Positions 9,201-19,665 of a stretch of DNA of 64,000 nt are shown in pieces; positions within the stretch are counted from its first letter, which is position 1; every line of letters starts with the position of its first letter. The notes below the pieces were generated by a model that saw nothing but the letters and a program-made list of their open reading frames with translations, was not told the origin of the DNA and did not search any database. A program made the position numbers and the translations under genes. The stretch is from Toxonevra muliebris (Eukaryota; Arthropoda; Insecta; Diptera; Pallopteridae): contig OY829326.1 of assembly GCA_963691655.1 (NCBI GenBank), forward strand, positions 19,146,878 to 19,210,877, written 5' to 3'.

Positions 9201-11578
9201 TTCATAATTATTGTAAATATATTTTATTACAATTCAAATATAATATAATTTAGGAAGAAACCGTTGTATTTTTAGATTAACTTTCTTCTATATATTAAAT
9301 TTCTTCTATATATTAATGCGAGAATCTATAACATAAACGGGGAATTGATTAAAAAAGCGTTTTCTCGAAGGGGGATCAGCTCGGATTTCCAAAAATATTG
9401 GAAAATGACCACGAAGCCATCCAGAACAACGCACAGATTTTGTCGGTATTTTTTCTCATAATAATTTGTTTCAAACCCAGTGTGTTTGCAAAGTATTTTC
9501 TGCAATATTTTGCATTCAGACTGAGAAAATTTCTCTACTACGGAAATAGCTATCATGAATCCAGGTATTACGCATATTGCTATATCCCCCAGGAAATACG
9601 TTTTTTATACCACTTTTATTTCATTTTTCGTGAGGAAATTTATTTTCTCTTTAGAACGATAGCGAACCGTGCGATTGTAGGATGAAATTTTCTAAAAGAA
9701 TTCCGGGTCCTCATTAGACTGCAAATATTTTTTGACGGGTTTATGGAACCAAAGACTTGAGAAAAATTAAAGTATTTTTACTTCCTCTATATAAAAATTT
9801 GTCTGAGAAACAAAAATCTTTCCAAGTTACAGTAGTGACGTTTTGAGACGTTAGATTCTCTTTCTTTTGATATTTTAATTAAAAATACATCCAGGCCTTT
9901 CACAAGATAAAGTAGCCACAACCCAACGAAATAAAATGTATAAACATTTAAAAGGGAATTCTATATTCCTTCCCTGGCGAGAAAAAAATTAAATAAATTA
10001 TACTTGGAAAATAAAAAATTTGAAAAAAAACGAGAGGCTACAAAAATCATCAAAAGCATAAGTTAAATATTAGAAATTAATATTAAAACTTGTCTATATA
10101 ATTTTTCGGATGTGGCTTTAATTAAAAAAAATTTAACCAAATAAAATCAGAACACTTTCAAAAATATCTTTATAGCAAAATTAGCGTTATATTTTTCTTT
10201 GGCTTTTTCTTTACAACTTTTTTAAGTGTTAAGAAAACGAAATTGCAAACAAATAAACATGAGTGCATTATGCAAATGATTTTGTTGAAAAATGCCACAT
10301 TTTAAATAATCTGTTGAAATAATTTGATCCGACATTTTGCACTCGCCCACTTTGCACCTCTGCACCATTTCACCTCTGTACCTATACCAGGGATATATAT
10401 GTAAATAAAATTAATCTACTTTACTTACTTTTGCCGTAATGTAGAAAAGATTATTTAAAATCATTTCGGTCGCTTCCGTTGAACCTGTACCTTCACGGCG
10501 TCCGCGTGTCCCCGAATCAGGAAAATACTAAAAATAGCATAAATTTAAAGCATGAAATTAAAAGTCATTCGATTAGTATGTAAATCATAAAGAGAAATAA
10601 CAACGAAACACAATATTAATTAAAGACTTTGTTTGACATTTAATTAATTTTGGAATAAATTTGAATTTTTAATGAAAAATAAAAAATAAAGTCTGAAATT
10701 GAAAGCATTTCTCCTGGTTTGATTTGACATAAAGCTGTTTATAAAATAAACTTAGAAATGTTGCATACAATCAGGCGCATACATTTAAGCTTAAATCAGC
10801 TGTAAAGTATGGTTTAATATTTAATTTGCGTATATTGTCTAAAAGTATGCTAAGTACAACACAAACAAAAGAATAATAATTTGCGTGCACACACAAACAT
10901 ATTCATCGACACTCACCATAATATACGATAATGGTGTAGCTGGTGGAACACTCGTTGCCACCAATTCCATATTTTGCAACCATGGCAGCAGACATTGCAG
11001 CAATAACGCGCGCACATCTTCACGCGCCGTTTGAAAACGATGTGTTATTTCTATAGAGAAAGAAAAACAGAGAGAAAAGGAGAAAAATCATTGTAAAAAA
11101 TAACGCAAAAGAATTTAAAAAAACGATTAGCCACAAAATTGCAAAACTTTGAATGAAATTATTTCGATTTTTGATTTTGTGGCTTATGACGTTTTTAAAT
11201 ATATCCTGCTTCACTTCAATATTATTCTTAAAATATTATACAAATATGTAAGAATGAACATGAAAACCATCCAACCTACCTGAAAACATTGACATTGTCA
11301 ATTCTGGACGCAATTGTGCCAATTGCTTCGATAGAAACCGTTGAGATCTGCAGTAAGCATTGCTAAGTAAAGTATCCAGAGTGCCAACTTTGTCATCTTC
11401 TAAAAATAAAACAAGAACAGAAATAGTTATAAGTAGGTAAGTATATTATAATTAACGTCATTACTATGACAGCATTAACAATAAAAACCCAATGAAAAAA
11501 AAAAAAGAACAAAATAATAATAAAAATAACCTAATTTAGCGGTCATTGGCAACAATTTCGATTTCGTCGTGAAGTGCT
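1..11578 (-). CDS. fry: furry (fry): 12-13 exons of the middle/C-terminal part, partial gene
   Basis: Furry is a very large conserved HEAT/armadillo-like scaffold. In flies it works with the NDR kinase Tricornered in wing-hair, bristle and dendrite morphogenesis. Exons on the minus strand, in transcription order: (11578-11531, possible), 11399-11280, 11050-10917, 10527-10429, 8420-8286, 8139-7968, 7540-7438, 3931-3793, 3599-3448, 2972-2807, 2630-2507, 874-308, 247-1 (runs off the edge). Every junction is AG/GT and the phases join into one frame of about 720 residues. Recognised family stretches include [93 protein letters not shown] and [19 protein letters not shown]; these fall in the Cell-morphogenesis middle and C-terminal domains of the MOR2/PAG1/Furry family. 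Identification comes from remembered family sequence, not a search. The N-terminal half is absent from the window, so the 5' end should lie beyond base 64000. Confidence 0.9.
308..874 (-). CDS. fry: fry exon with glutamine-rich insert
   Basis: At 567 bp this is the largest fry exon here. It starts after TTGCAG with [20 protein letters not shown] and ends NYEDITAKG at donor GTAAGC. Between the conserved ends lies a low-complexity block of runs of Q with N, T, P and H, coded by mixed CAA/CAG codons (about 380-800). The block is followed by the conserved [20 protein letters not shown]. The first ATG-like codon in the exon is not a start, because the frame continues upstream through the splice site. 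Confidence 0.9.
875..2506 (-). other. fry intron, 1.6 kb
   Basis: No coding sequence of fry. It holds a 20-base direct repeat ATGGAGTACAATAGAGATAT at 1431-1450 and 1466-1485 (offset 35), and a short orphan ORF at 1718-1891 on the plus strand. The rest is A+T-rich with no recognised element. Confidence 0.7.
1718..1891 (+). pseudogene. orphan 57-codon ORF, possible 3' end of a decayed element gene
   Basis: ATG at 1718, stop TAA at 1889-1891. A basic start ([20 protein letters not shown]) is followed by a strongly acidic tail ([16 protein letters not shown] to DLESDSN). The frame extends 13 codons upstream of the ATG to a stop. I do not recognise the family. Coding-like composition inside an AT-rich intron suggests a retrocopy or transposase tail rather than a working gene. 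Confidence 0.3.
2507..2630 (-). CDS. fry: fry exon
   Basis: Acceptor TTTTAG, donor GTAAGT. It reads [20 protein letters not shown] and ends [12 protein letters not shown] plus one base, which joins the next exon as glutamate. Length 124 bp. Confidence 0.88.
2807..2972 (-). CDS. fry: fry exon
   Basis: Acceptor TTATAG, donor GTAAGT. It reads [20 protein letters not shown], then [20 protein letters not shown] and [15 protein letters not shown], strongly Furry-like. The first base completes an arginine codon from the exon before it. Length 166 bp. Confidence 0.9.
3448..3599 (-). CDS. fry: fry exon
   Basis: Acceptor ATATAG, donor GTGAGT. It reads [20 protein letters not shown] and later [20 protein letters not shown] before ending GFH plus two bases. 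The proline-rich start is less conserved; the [10 protein letters not shown] part is typical of the family. Length 152 bp. Confidence 0.87.
3793..3931 (-). CDS. fry: fry exon
   Basis: Acceptor TATATAG, donor GTATGT. It reads [20 protein letters not shown] and ends [15 protein letters not shown]. It joins its neighbours in phase on both sides. Length 139 bp. Confidence 0.85.
5247..5479. mobile_element. 233-bp MITE with TA target duplication, related to the DD37E element at 60453
   Basis: Termini are 24-bp inverted repeats with two mismatches: AGTCTAAAGGGTCTAAGTGC and onwards at the left, AGTCTAAAAGGTCTAAGCGC and onwards (reverse strand) at the right, flanked by TA at 5245-5246 and 5480-5481. 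No coding capacity. The inner left end (GCCAAAAACATTGAA, then ATATAACAAAAAATAT) and the inner right end (GCGAAAAAATTTATTTTCTC plus a long A run) both recur at the two ends of the decayed transposase element 60453-62363. It is therefore read as an internally deleted, non-autonomous derivative of that Tc1/mariner family. Confidence 0.85.
5490..5570. repeat. CCGAAG/CTTCGG-rich palindromic patch
   Basis: Ten bases after the MITE, repeated CCGAAG and CTTCGG units form nested palindromes such as GGCCGAAG-CCGAA-CTTCGGCC. It is markedly more G+C-rich than its surroundings. It could be a short simple-repeat expansion or the remains of another element's end. Confidence 0.6.
5812..6640. mobile_element. 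long-terminal-inverted-repeat element, non-coding
   Basis: About 100 bp at the left (GATGGCTGCCATGATTCTG, later GATCTGTAG and GGAACCAGAA) is matched imperfectly in reverse at 6515-6640 (TTGGTTCATGGCAGCCATTT, CTACAGATCC, CTGGTTCGG). The interior at 6005-6280 is similar to 41450-41700 (shared TTATGAAGC, TGAATGCCT, ATTTTATCTG and GTTAGTAT blocks), so this is a dispersed family. Exact ends and target duplication could not be fixed; no transposase was found. Confidence 0.55.
7438..7540 (-). CDS. fry: fry exon
   Basis: Acceptor TTTAG, donor GTAAGT. It reads [20 protein letters not shown] and ends [10 protein letters not shown] plus two bases. Length 103 bp. The next exon in the transcript (3793-3931) lies across a 3.5-kb intron holding two transposon-derived elements. 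Confidence 0.85.
7754..7770. repeat. (AC)n microsatellite
   Basis: Uninterrupted AC dinucleotides inside a fry intron. Similar short (TG/AC)n tracts are at 41187-41204 and 43314-43332. Confidence 0.9.
7968..8139 (-). CDS. fry: fry exon
   Basis: The acceptor is TTCAAG, weak because its pyrimidine tract is poor; the donor is GTAGGT. It reads [20 protein letters not shown], then [20 protein letters not shown] and [17 protein letters not shown], nearly collinear with vertebrate FRY in memory. Length 172 bp. Confidence 0.92.
8286..8420 (-). CDS. fry: fry exon
   Basis: Acceptor TTTCAG, donor GTAAGC. A 45-codon phase-0 exon reading [20 protein letters not shown] then [20 protein letters not shown] and ELLPF. 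Confidence 0.92.
8588..8631. repeat. inverted repeat able to form a hairpin
   Basis: Arms GATCTAGTCATA (8593-8604) and TATGACTAGATC (8611-8622) pair perfectly around a 6-base loop. The outer GTCGC/GCGAC pairs add a second stem segment with a small bulge. It may be a worn foldback element or a structured intron RNA. Confidence 0.75.
9020..9049 (+). other. G-quadruplex-type G-run cluster
   Basis: Five G runs of 5, 5, 5, 3 and 3 bases are separated by 1-4 bases on the plus strand, in DNA that is otherwise about 70% A+T. On the fry transcript this is a C-rich stretch, so any G4 would form on the non-transcribed product side. Function unknown. Confidence 0.6.
10429..10527 (-). CDS. fry: fry exon
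   Basis: Acceptor TTTTTAG, donor GTAAGT. A 33-codon phase-0 exon: [20 protein letters not shown] then [13 protein letters not shown]. The serine/arginine start is variable in the family; STEATEM..NNLFYIT is conserved. Confidence 0.9.
10917..11050 (-). CDS. fry: fry exon
   Basis: Acceptor CTATAG, donor GTGAGT. It reads [20 protein letters not shown] then [20 protein letters not shown] and SYIM. Length 134 bp. Confidence 0.91.
11280..11399 (-). CDS. fry: fry exon, most 5' secure exon in the window
   Basis: Acceptor TTTTTAG, donor GTAGG. It reads [20 protein letters not shown] then [19 protein letters not shown]. The exon starts with two bases (AA) of a split codon, so an upstream exon ending in phase 1 is required. 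Length 120 bp. Confidence 0.9.
11531..11578 (-). CDS. fry: possible fry micro-exon
   Basis: A 46-48 base open stretch reads [15 protein letters not shown] plus one base (G), followed by GT. The single G joins the AA that opens the next exon to give glutamate, so the phase fits, and the peptide flows into DDKVGTLD. Against it: the donor (GTTATT) and the acceptor tract are weak. If it is wrong, the preceding fry exon lies further right or beyond the window. Confidence 0.45.
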
Positions 11579-13091
11579 CTCAAAACTTAATAAAGTAGCG
11601 AAAAAACCATTCAAGTAGTTCTTTTCTTAGCCACATTTGCGGCATAACTAATTTGCTGTTGTGGAAACTCTGTACACATTCCTAGCAAAGGCGAGGGCAC
11701 AAAAAATTCCTTTTGAAGGCTATACAGAGAATGGGAAAATTCATTGGAATATTAGAGAGTTTAGTTATTTTAGATTGGAAGGAGAATAGCGGCAAAGAAA
11801 GGCAATACTCGGATTCTACGAATTAGGATGTATTTTTCGCAAATAATGTGATAAGTTTTGTAAACTATTCTACATGCATAAAAATAGCAAAAGTATTTCC
11901 GTAGTTGCCTTAAATAATACATAAACTTAAATTATCACGTACACTTTACGTTAATATTTTTCTGACGTAAAACACTGACCCTCACTGAAAGTCAACAACT
12001 AAAAATAAGTAGACATAATTCGGAGAAAGTTATGAATAGTGATTTGTTAAATTGTTTATGCCAACTATCTGAAAAGTTATGAACAAGAAACGAAGTTAAA
12101 TAAGTAAGTAAAGGCGAAATATTTGGGATCAGTGAAGGAAATAGGAAAATGGCAGAAAATAATCTAATTAAATAAGAAAGAAATTTGGATGGAGAAATCT
12201 TTGCCCGTCATTTGTATGCAAGATTACATTAGTTCTAGTTTTTGAATATCTGAGTTTATTTACGGATTTTCCTGGATTCCTACGCAGGGTGCCCGGCTTT
12301 AGTGCTCAGTACGATCAAAAATACAACATAAAAAACACAACAACAACACAATATGAATCGATGCATAAAGCTCAGTCTAGGCTATTCATAGGCTCATAGG
12401 CTGTATTACCATAAAAGATGAAGAAGAAATCTTAGACATATGTAACACAGATTTTGGAGTCTAAACCTTGTGAACTTGCGTCCAGGTAGGTAGAGTTGCT
12501 ATTTTCCTTTATGCTATAGAAAAACACAAATTGCTATAAGGAAAGGTGCTGGTACCACATTCTCATTATAATTTTAGGTATGAGAACCTACTCCCTTACG
12601 CAGTCTTAGAGATATCATCGGGATTAGTTAGGACCTAGATCTTCTTTACTGTTGAAGGATAATAGTAAAGTTCTAAGCCTCCCTGCGCAGGTTAATACAA
12701 GGTCAACAAGGATTCGTACCTTCTTATGTCTCTGCAGCTTCGGCAAAGAATATTATGGGGAATACAGAGCCTGGCCGCGTATACATCCCTGTCCAGTTCC
12801 CGTAAAAAATGTATGTGATCAACATTGGGCTTATGGAAGCACTGTAAGCCCAGAAAAGGACACTGTCTGCATGGATATCCCATTCAGTCTTCGATTTGAA
12901 TATTACAAATATTGAGAATACTTAGATAAGATCTACGCAAAAAGAAATATCCTGCCTGAAACATAGAGACATAAGTTATTTACTTAAACCTTATCCAGCT
13001 GCAAAAAATATTGATTTTAGTGAAGAAATAATAGCCACTAACAAGAAGGAATTGAAATGGTAGGAGGAATTAAAGACTGAGAGTGCTTAAC
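11579..13091. other. non-coding stretch with a G+C-richer block of unknown origin
   Basis: No exon of fry or the receptor was found. The block at about 12290-12915 is richer in G+C, with an 87-codon open frame on plus (12652-12915) that I cannot assign. Its edge (GCCCGGCTTTAGTGCTCAGT near 12293) resembles 43932-43955, suggesting a degraded dispersed repeat, perhaps a retroelement 3' end. Confidence 0.4.
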
Positions 13092-13099
13092 ATCACTTC

Positions 13100-14098
13100 C
13101 AGAGCCGTAGCCAGAAATTTTTTTCGGGGGGGAGGGGGGCCGGTTTTCGTTCGAAGAAAATATTCATAAATAATTTTTTTCAAACTGATACAATAAATTA
13201 AATCGATGATACATTTAATGGACCCTATCAGACTAAGGACAAAAGCAGACAAATCTCTTAAAACTTTAGGAAAAATGTTCCGATTTTTTTTAATCTTAAC
13301 CTCAAAAAAATGGCCAAAATTAAAATTTTTTAAATGAATATTATTCTATGTGCATTATAATGCATTTTTTATCGTGAAGGACATAATTTCGTTAACTCAT
13401 TGACTTCCCACTACTGATGATGTACCCAACCTCAAAAAAATTACCAAAAATAGTAGAGGCTCATTTTTTTCAAATGATCATCATTGGGAATTTGGGCCAT
13501 TATCAATGATAAGGAATCCGGATTTGGTTGACTTAATTTTTCTAAATTCATGTAGCATTGAAAGAGATCTTTCTAGTCGTGGTGCTCTGAGCAATAATGT
13601 GTTAAATAATTAATTACATTTTCAGATTGTCTCCAAAAACTGCATGGGTTTTGCTAATAAAATGGAGTTTTTCCGAAAGAATTTTTCATGGGGTTCAAGC
13701 AAGTCTAATTTTACAAGGATCCGATAAATTTTCCTATTATCTATTAACTTTTCAAAATGATTCAGGGCGAAACTTTAAATCAAAAAACAGTTACTGACCT
13801 AGAAAAACTATGAATGCAGGAGTGCTCAGTATCACCTTCTCTTTTTGAATTCGTAGTCGAACCTCATGTCAAGAAAACAAATCGGATTTGATCGCATAGT
13901 GTAACTAAGATTTCAAATTTAATTTTTATATATGACTTTTAGAAAAAAAAACCGATGGAAGTAAAAAATATCGGTAAATAGATTTTATTTTAAATTCTTT
14001 TCCATTCATTGGCAATTAATCTCAAAAATTAGAATAAAGTTTCCACATTTCAGGAGGGAGGCCAAATCCCCCAAAATCTCTCCCTAAATACGGCCTTG
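13100..14098. mobile_element. non-autonomous hAT-type element with 8-bp target duplication
   Basis: Perfect 8-bp duplication ATCACTTC at 13092-13099 and 14099-14106. The ends are short imperfect inverted repeats: CAGAGCCGTAGCCAG at the left, and CAAGGCCGTATTTAGGG at the right read in reverse. The subterminal part is G-rich (GGGGGGGAGGGGGG). An 8-bp duplication with CA..TG ends is the hAT signature. The 999-bp interior shows no transposase. Confidence 0.8.
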
Positions 14099-16919
14099 AT
14101 CACTTCAACCTAACACTGTTCAATTCTTAAATTTGCAAAATAGAAGTAAAATTATCTTAAATCTTATAACTGAATTAATATATTTTTAAAATGTCATAAA
14201 TGATACCTTTTATAACATAGAGCATATTTGAATGAGACATTTTCAAAATCCTCATAAAAAATAATGAATTCAAATCAATCAAAGTTTCAGGACTATTTTT
14301 TTTTATTTGGCAATAAAAAAAGGAAAAACTAAATTTGCTTTTAAGCTTTTCAGTCATCCATCATATAACAAACACTAAAAAAGCAAACATAATTTGATTT
14401 GTTTTGTTGCAGTATTAGAAGTAAACAAAAATGTCCTTGACATTATACAGAGCTCGAGTAAAATATAAAACACAATTAAAAATGTTGTATAAATTCATAC
14501 ACAGCTGCAAAAATTTATATACACAGAATACAAATACACACACACTTTTAGACAGAATAAATACAATCAACAGCATACTGAAAAATAAATAAATGGAGTG
14601 GAATATTTGTTTTCGTTATCGCAAGCTAACACCTGTTGCCTTCAAATGGATGTATGTTTGTGGGTAGATTTATTTTGGCGCTCACAATTTTGCCGGTACA
14701 TTTGGCTAATAAACACAAAAATACAACAAAATTTCATTATCTTTATGGCATAATAAAAACAAAACAACATACTGAGGATTATGAATGAAATTGTAAATAG
14801 AAGGAACTGCGCAGCTGTCAAGAGAAAAGGAAATAGTAGCGCAGGAGAGCAAGTAGTAAAGAGAGGGCTTCAGTTCCAGTGAGAGTTAGTAAAATGAAAG
14901 CGAAAGGACATTTTATTTTATTAAGAAAGAAAAACAATAAAAAGGATATTTAAAAGCAATGAACTTCATTGTATCAGATTTAGTTGCAATCGTTTCGTTC
15001 TTTGATAAAGTTTTAAAAGCGGAAAATTAAAAAAAAGAAATTGGATTGAAAAATGAAATTCAAAGGATTCGAATTCAAATGAAATATGGAAAATAGTTAA
15101 AAAATATATATATAAACCAAAAAGATAAAAAAATTAAACGAAAATTGGAAATCAGAGAAATTTCTAAATAATAGTTATATAAATGTGTTTATATATATAA
15201 AAGAAACAACGCAAACAAATAAGCTCGCATAAAGTGTGTTTGAAAGAAAAAAAAAAACAACAATAAAAATCTTTTAAAAAAAAAGTCCGGGGAAACCAGT
15301 AAATTAAAATATTATTTCAATATTTTTTCTATTCGACTGTACTCTTTTAAAATTTCATCAAATTAAATGTACTTTTCTTTGAGTACATTTCATAGGAAAT
15401 CCATTTATTATATCAAATAAAACTATAGCACAAAAAAAAAAAAAGGACAGAACATTGAATTTCATTCATTTGCAAATAATATGGTTGCTTTTCTTGTAAT
15501 TGTAGATTTAATTTAGAACAAAACAACAAAAACCAAAATAAATAAAATAAAATCAAACTGAACATAAAATGAAAAGAGAAGCAAACCATTTTTAAATTAA
15601 AATGTAATCGAAGATTTTAAACACTTGAGTAGCAAACAAATTAATTAAACTATGTTACTAAGTTTTGAAGTCATCTTAATAAAAGGCAAATAAAAATGAA
15701 CATTACAGTTTAAAGGACAAAATTTCATTTACCATACACTCATAGAAAAATGTTATACAAAACAAAAAAAAAGGATTTTTTACAAGGAAAAAATCCTTTG
15801 TTATTTGATCAAAACAAACCGCATATCGATGGAAAGGCTATTCAATTACTTTTTTAACAATTTGCAATTCATCACGATCGAGCTCTTTGTTTGGACTCCA
15901 CAAGGATTTGAGTGAAACCATACCCCGAAAAACACAAAATTATTGCTCGGCAAAAATTCTTACCATAGAAAAAAAAAAAAAAAATTTGTGTTCAGGAGGT
16001 CCCAATTCATTTTTTGTTCTTGGTACTTTTCAAGACTTAAAATTTGTAATCCAGTGTAATCAATGCTGCCTACATTTTTTCCATCTTAGGTTTTTGGAAT
16101 ATTTTTAGAAGCTGTGGAACAAATGTAGGCGCTTGTCTGGCTAGATAGTATATAGGCAGGCGAGCTTAAAAACCGCCAATAATACTGTTGTAAAAATGAA
16201 AAACAACCTAACTCGACTTAAGTTGGAAAATATTTTATCACATATTTTTGATTTTAATATATATATAGTTCTTAAATAATTTTAAGAACTATATATCGTC
16301 CCAAGATACAATTTTCATTGATTTCAACATAGATACTTTTAAAACAGTGCAATCGTTTCCTTATTATTTCTATGCAAAGCTATTAAACTCGGCTGACAAG
16401 AAAATAAACTTAAACTGTTATTTCTTTTTACCACAGAAAGGGAGGAAATCGTGAAAATTTGATATATAACGCAATAAATATATACAGATATTGGGAGAAA
16501 TTATTTCAATGGTATTACTTGCTATATTTAGAAATATATCAGTTTTAAAGAGATGCGGAAATATAAACCATAGTCTTCAATCAAGCAGTTGAATTGGTAA
16601 AGGAAAAATCATAGGAGAAAACTTTATTTCGGTTAAATATTTTTAAGTTTTGGTTTCTTAAGAAACACCTAATTAATTATTAAAACACCTAACGATTGAG
16701 CTCATTTTAAAACTTATTTATTTTGGCGATAAGAAATGTCTGTACCAACTTTGGTTGATATTGCTTAAGTTTTACTGAAAATTAGGCTCACACACAGAAG
16801 GAAATTTCGCTCGCTTTCTGCAAATTTGTCATAATTTAAAAAAATAAAAAATCAATTTAAGTATGCGAAAATATCTTGTATTTAACTGTACCTTACAAAT
16901 TATTCCTCTTTCCCTAGTG

Positions 16920-16995
16920 GTAGTTCATTGAAATCTTTAAATGCGATTCTCTCGGAAATTTGATTTTTAGACTTATGACAGTTTTTTTCTGACTT
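16920..16995. mobile_element. fragment of the 48257-type MITE
   Basis: The blocks CTTTAAATGCGATT, CTCGGAAAT and GACTTATGACAG match one terminus of the inverted-repeat element at 48257-48504 and a further fragment at 35465-35555. The opposite end is missing. Confidence 0.45.
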
Positions 16996-18019
16996 TTTTC
17001 TGGCAGAACCAAATCATTTTTTTTGAACAAAACTAATTTGGTTTTAGTATAGCTCAAGTAAAATAAAATAGAAACTGTTTGGTTTATGATTATGGTTCAA
17101 GTCAAATTGTGAAAAGTTCGGTTTAAAATTGGTTTTAAACCCTTTTATAATCGAAAGGCATATAAAGAAACAACAGCAACCACAAAAACAACAACAACAA
17201 TTACAACGAAAAAGGATTCTTAACATAGTGAATTTTTTAAACATTTTAATACTGTTGCCTGTCAGTTGTAGATGTTATTGAGTATGATGGTGTTGAATTA
17301 TTATGATGTTGACGGTGGTGTTGATGTTAAACTAGCGAAACTGTACAGCATATGTTTACGAAAATAGTTAAAAGCAGCAATCTATTGTCAATCACAATGT
17401 GAAAATGCACTAAAGAATAAGCAAAACAAAATTTAAAAAAAAAAAACTAACCTTGGAAAAGGATATATTTAAAAAAAATGAACATAGCATTTTCGTCATC
17501 AGTGTGAACAACGCAATATTTTACAAGCTATTTGTTTGTTATTACCAAAAGTGTAAAAGTATAAATACAAAAGATTAAAAGAGAAATGGTAATGTTTTGC
17601 TTTTGCTCCTTCTTGGAAAAGTGTAAGTGTAAAATCAGTCAAAGCAATAACACAAACCATCATGACCTTGTCATTGCCATCACGTTAATAACGGAAACAT
17701 TTAATATAATCAAAAATAACATCATTACGACAGCTTACGCAACTGCAATAGCAGCTGTTGCAAATGACAATAACAAGAGCAACGAAATCGGAAACGTTTA
17801 CCAAAAGTTATTTCTGTTGATGATGAAAATAATTAAACAATAGTTGGTTTTAATAATATGAATTACAACATCAATACTATCACAATAGCAACCAACACAA
17901 GGATAGTCAAAACAATAGTAACAGCAATAATAATAACAGCGAACTGCGATATTTTAGATGATTGCCTAACAATCAGAGGTTTCCTATGTATATTTGTCCT
18001 CTGCATTCGAATCGAGATG

Positions 18020-18440
18020 CAAAATTTTTCTATTACGTCAGAATTTCGAGAAATCTTAACCCAAAAGTGTGGAAAAGGTCGATTTTGGTCTTTTTTTAAT
18101 CGTTTATAAAATCTCGAAACAATTGTTTACTACATTCGCTGGAAAATTGTAATAATGAAAGATATGAAACAAATCATGACTAGGAAAAATAGATATTTAA
18201 ATTTAATATTTCAATTTCTCTTTGGCGTCTAGGGCAGTTTTTCATCCGATCTTTAAAATCATCAGAATTTTGAACAAATATAATCTAAAAAATGTTAAAA
18301 TGCTAATTTTGGTCAACAAAACCAATTCTAAAATTTCGTTAACACCTTTTGAAGCGTTCTGGTTAAGTTTTTTATCCGATCTTGAAATTTTTTAAAATTT
18401 TAAGAAACTCTAACTTCAAAATGTAAAATACCGATTTTAG
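18020..18440. repeat. degenerate tandem repeat, unit about 120-200 bp
   Basis: Units starting near 18244 and 18364 share CATCCGATCTT/TATCCGATCTTG followed by AAAATTTT and AAAATGTTAAAAT/AAAATGTAAAAT. A third, weaker unit may start near 18020. Confidence 0.45.
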
Positions 18441-18813
18441 TTTATTTTAGAATAATAAAACCTACATTCGAGCTGTACTACTGATTTAACAATAAAGTAC
18501 TATTACTCACTGTTTGAATAATTTTCAGTCTCTCTCCATCGCATAATATGGCAAATTAAATTCTAAGATTGCATTTCTACGTTTTTAGGTTAGAATTTTT
18601 AAAAATTAAAAAAAAAGAACCAGTTTCTGGACAAACTAATAACAAATTCTAGGAAATTGTTTCTTCATTCAATATTCAACAGAAAACTACCAAAACAGAC
18701 CTTTTTCGCACTTTGGATTTTTTAAAATCCATATATGAAATCCTGCTTTTCTCAGTCATCTAAAAAAAAAGTTGAATTCCGCAGGACTATGTTCTTTTAC
18801 AAACATTAACAGC

Positions 18814-19665
18814 ATGCATATTATAAATGCATACAACAATTTAATCACCACAAACTTTAGCAAAACCACAACAACTTCAATATCAACTTCACTCTCTTAT
18901 AATAGTGATGACTTTCTCAGCAACAGCACCACCAACAATATTAACACCGATGTTGGTATGACCATCGTCAACAATAGCAATAGTGGTGGCAGCAATGCAG
19001 TTGCCAACAGTATCAGCAACAATACTGTCAATAGCAATAATCCATATATGACCACAACAACAGTAGCAGCATCAACAATATACTCTCCTGCATACAACTA
19101 TAACTTAACAACATCAACAAATAGTAGCAACATCAACATTAATTACGATGATAGTAACGAAGTGTTGCATACCATTGAAACTATTGGCTCTATACTAAAC
19201 TGTTATTATGTTCCGATACTTGTATGCACTGGCAGCATTGGCAACATACTTTCAGTATTTGTATTTTTCAAGACTAAATTGCGTAAACTCTCATCGAGCT
19301 TCTATCTAGCGGCACTGGCTGTCAGTGATACATGTTTCTTATTTGGTCTCTTCGTTCAATGGTTAAATTTTGTCGATGTTCACCTATATAATCGGGATTT
19401 CTTCTGTCAATTCTTTACGTTCTTCAGCAGTTTGGCATGTTTCTGCTCTGCGTGGTTTGTGGTTGCATTCACAGTTGAGCGTTTCATAGCTGTAGCATAT
19501 CCGCTGAAGCGTCAAACTATGTGCACTGTGCGGCGTGCCAAAATTGTGTTATTCGGTTTGACTACGGTCGGATGTGTGCATTGTATACCATTTTGGATAT
19601 CATCAACACCGATTTATTCACCGAAATTGGAAGTGACTATTTGTGATATGAAGAGCGAGTATAAG
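18814..19665 (+). CDS. receptor exon 1: N-terminal tail, TM1-TM4 and part of loop 2
   Basis: The start is the first in-frame ATG after an upstream stop (TAA near 18761). The open frame technically extends to a TTG at 18772, but no ATG lies in that extension. An acceptor-like TTCCGCAG at 18776-18783 leaves room for an upstream coding exon. The exon ends SEYK at donor GTGGGT, phase 0; the open frame running on to 19779 is intron read-through. Confidence 0.85.

Larger units (their letters stand above)
8421..10428 (-). other. fry intron, 2.0 kb
   Basis: Contains a perfect 12-bp-arm hairpin at 8593-8622 (outer arms from 8588 to 8631) and a G-run cluster at 9020-9049. Short open frames at 8687-8884 and 9326-9685 resemble no family I know and are taken as chance. 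Otherwise AT-rich sequence with no recognised element. Confidence 0.7.
14107..18813. other. non-coding stretch upstream of the receptor exon 1
   Basis: AT-rich, with no supported exon. It includes a fragment of the 48257 MITE family at 16920-16995, CAA/ACA-rich low-complexity DNA at about 17160-17950 that could belong to the receptor 5' UTR, and a degenerate tandem repeat at 18020-18440. Open frames of 60-85 codons here are low-complexity and unassigned. No promoter could be placed with confidence. Confidence 0.55.

Noticed and set aside
12652..12915. 87-codon plus-strand frame
   Set aside because: No family recognised, no splice context, and it overlaps a likely degraded repeat.
17586..18109. 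Two plus-strand open frames of 83-85 codons upstream of the receptor
   Set aside because: Composed of ACA/ATA/AAC-rich simple sequence; more likely non-coding or 5' UTR than protein.
18897..19097. Minus-strand hydrophobic frame (poly Leu/Val)
   Set aside because: Antisense of the Asn/Thr-rich codons of receptor exon 1; a shadow.
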